Shown: in pieces, positions 5,667 to 6,439 of the stretch
How positions within the stretch are numbered: position 1 is the first letter of the stretch
Layout of the letters: each line of letters opens with the position of its first letter
Assembly: GCA_016177315.1 (NCBI GenBank)
Contig: JACOVN010000026.1
Coordinates: 1-6,439 of the forward strand
Source of the DNA: Candidatus Woesearchaeota archaeon
Lineage (GTDB): Archaea > Nanobdellota > Nanobdellia > Woesearchaeales > UBA12501
Direction: 5' to 3'
DNA length: 6,439 nt
Notes under the pieces: model-generated
What the model saw: only the letters and a program-made list of their open reading frames with translations
Database searches by the model: none
Told to the model about the DNA's origin: nothing
Position numbers and translations under genes: made by a program

Positions 5667-6388
5667 TTCCAATGGCGGATTTTCAATTTAATGATGGTCG
5701 CAAAGGCTTCCCAGAAGTCTGCCAGCGTTTTCTTTGTTCGTCCCCATTTCCGTTCCTGGAATGCTAAGGGAATTTCTTGAATTTTATACCCGTGAAGATA
5801 GCACAAGTAGAGAACTTCTTGCACAATATCTGTCCTTTTCGATTTTAGGTATGGAAGGATGTCTTCCAATGCTGCTCTTCGGAAACCACGAAAGCCAGAG
5901 TTTACATCCTGCACGGGAATGCCAAGCAACAAGCGGACATAGAAGATAGAGGATAAGGTCAGCCATTTCCGGAATATGATTCTATCCTCATCTAGACCAT
6001 GATCAATCAGCCGAGATGCAAGCACGACATCGTTCTTCTGCAATCCTGCTATGAGTTTAGGAATCAGAATAGGGGGGTGGGAGAAGTCTGCATCCATCTC
6101 CAGGATAAGATCTGCATGGTCCTGTAATGCCCATCGATAGCCGGCAATGCCTGCTGTTCCCCTGCCTCGCTCTCTCTTGCGGTCGAGCAGATGAATCCGT
6201 GGATTCTTCTTCTGCATACGCTCCACTACTTGCCATGTCCTGTCTGGCGAATGATCATCAACTACCAAGAAATGGATGTTTGCAGGAAGCTTGAGCAACG
6301 CCGGCAAGAGTTCTTGAATATTCTCCCGTTCATTGTAGGTTGGGATCATCACCACTATATGCAATTGCTTCTTCTGTTTTTGTCGCAT
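5654..6388 (-). CDS. GT2 dolichyl-phosphate mannose synthase-like glycosyltransferase (DPM1 family)
   Basis: Expected to transfer a sugar, typically mannose from GDP-mannose, to dolichyl or another polyprenyl phosphate on the cytoplasmic face. It is 244 aa, about the length of the soluble single-domain DPM1 type. GT2 motifs in order: MIPTYNERENI (14-24), VVDDHSPDRT (42-51), the nucleotide-sugar and metal site EMDADFSHPP (97-106, DAD), VQDVNSGFRGFRR (159-171) and the C-terminal QEIPLAFQERKWGRTK (204-219), matching the family EvPi.F..R..G.SK. No membrane helix is evident, so it probably binds the membrane peripherally. It converges on AglB with a 14-bp gap and has its own promoter, so donor supply may be controlled separately. 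The product would feed the GT87 enzyme. The sugar is inferred; glucose or another hexose cannot be excluded. Confidence 0.92.
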   Translation of the reverse strand: MRQKQKKQLHIVVMIPTYNERENIQELLPALLKLPANIHFLVVDDHSPDRTWQVVERMQKKNPRIHLLDRKRERGRGTAGIAGYRWALQDHADLILEMDADFSHPPILIPKLIAGLQKNDVVLASRLIDHGLDEDRIIFRKWLTLSSIFYVRLLLGIPVQDVNSGFRGFRRAALEDILPYLKSKRTDIVQEVLYLCYLHGYKIQEIPLAFQERKWGRTKKTLADFWEAFATIIKLKIRHWKGEI

Positions 6389-6395
6389 GCTAAAC

Positions 6396-6400
6396 TCACC
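6396..6400 (-). promoter_or_regulatory. Shine-Dalgarno of the GT2 gene
   Basis: Read on the minus strand, GGTGA lies seven nucleotides before the ATG at 6388, a normal archaeal spacing, and supports this start. It would be used only if transcription begins at or upstream of 6400. Confidence 0.4.
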
Positions 6401-6418
6401 AAGCCTGGAAGAAGAGAG

Positions 6419-6426
6419 TTTTTAAA
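6419..6426 (-). promoter_or_regulatory. TATA box of the GT2 gene
   Basis: The minus strand reads TTTAAAAA with GAAAC directly upstream, compatible with a purine-rich BRE. Its centre is about 34 bp from the A of the ATG, predicting a very short leader of roughly 8-12 nt. This makes the gene an independent transcription unit facing the AglB operon. Confidence 0.55.
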
Positions 6427-6439
6427 GTTTCTCATAATA

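Noticed and set aside
1..6439. Mobile element or transferred island
   Set aside because: No transposase, integrase, terminal inverted repeats or tRNA attachment site is visible, and the genes form one coherent pathway.

Overview
The window looks archaeal and most likely comes from a DPANN-type archaeon (Woesearchaeota/Pacearchaeota-like or a close relative). Four signs point there. The promoters are archaeal TATA boxes (TTTAAATA at 82-89, TTTATATA at 2494-2501, TTTAAAAA on the minus strand at 6426-6419). The oligosaccharyltransferase is a single-subunit archaeal STT3/AglB with a long charged first external loop, as I recall for DPANN homologues. There is a dolichol-phosphate-mannose synthase-like GT2 enzyme. 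Full-consensus archaeal Shine-Dalgarno bases are present. The phylum is an inference; no rRNA or marker gene is in view.

Layout. Positions 1-173 hold a terminator-like hairpin with T-runs (end of an unseen upstream unit), a TATA box and a perfect 8-bp hairpin near the predicted transcription start. Two plus-strand genes then overlap by 4 bp: a membrane-anchored SAM methyltransferase with an N-terminal Cys4 zinc-ribbon-like segment (180-1109) and a multi-spanning GT87-type, polyprenyl-phosphate-sugar-dependent glycosyltransferase (1106-2437). An 86-bp spacer carries a 13-bp tandem repeat and a strong TATA box. This box probably drives a leaderless mRNA starting at the ATG of a PAP2/BcrC-like polyprenyl-diphosphate phosphatase (2524-3045). 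A short, extremely charged ORF (3005-3178), preceded by a perfect GGAGGTGA, overlaps the ends of both the phosphatase and the next gene. That next gene is the large oligosaccharyltransferase AglB (3162-5639). On the minus strand, converging on AglB with a 14-bp gap, is the Dol-P-mannose synthase-like GT2 gene (5654-6388) with its own promoter.

How it fits together (inference from families). The GT2 enzyme charges dolichyl/polyprenyl phosphate with a sugar. The GT87 enzyme uses that lipid-linked sugar on the outer face to extend a glycan. The methyltransferase may decorate the glycan. AglB transfers the glycan to Asn-X-Ser/Thr sequons of exported proteins. The PAP2 phosphatase dephosphorylates the released lipid pyrophosphate so the carrier can be reused. 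The window is therefore a compact N-glycosylation locus. Its least explained parts are the small overlapping ORF, the tandem repeat at the internal promoter, and the variant catalytic motifs of AglB.
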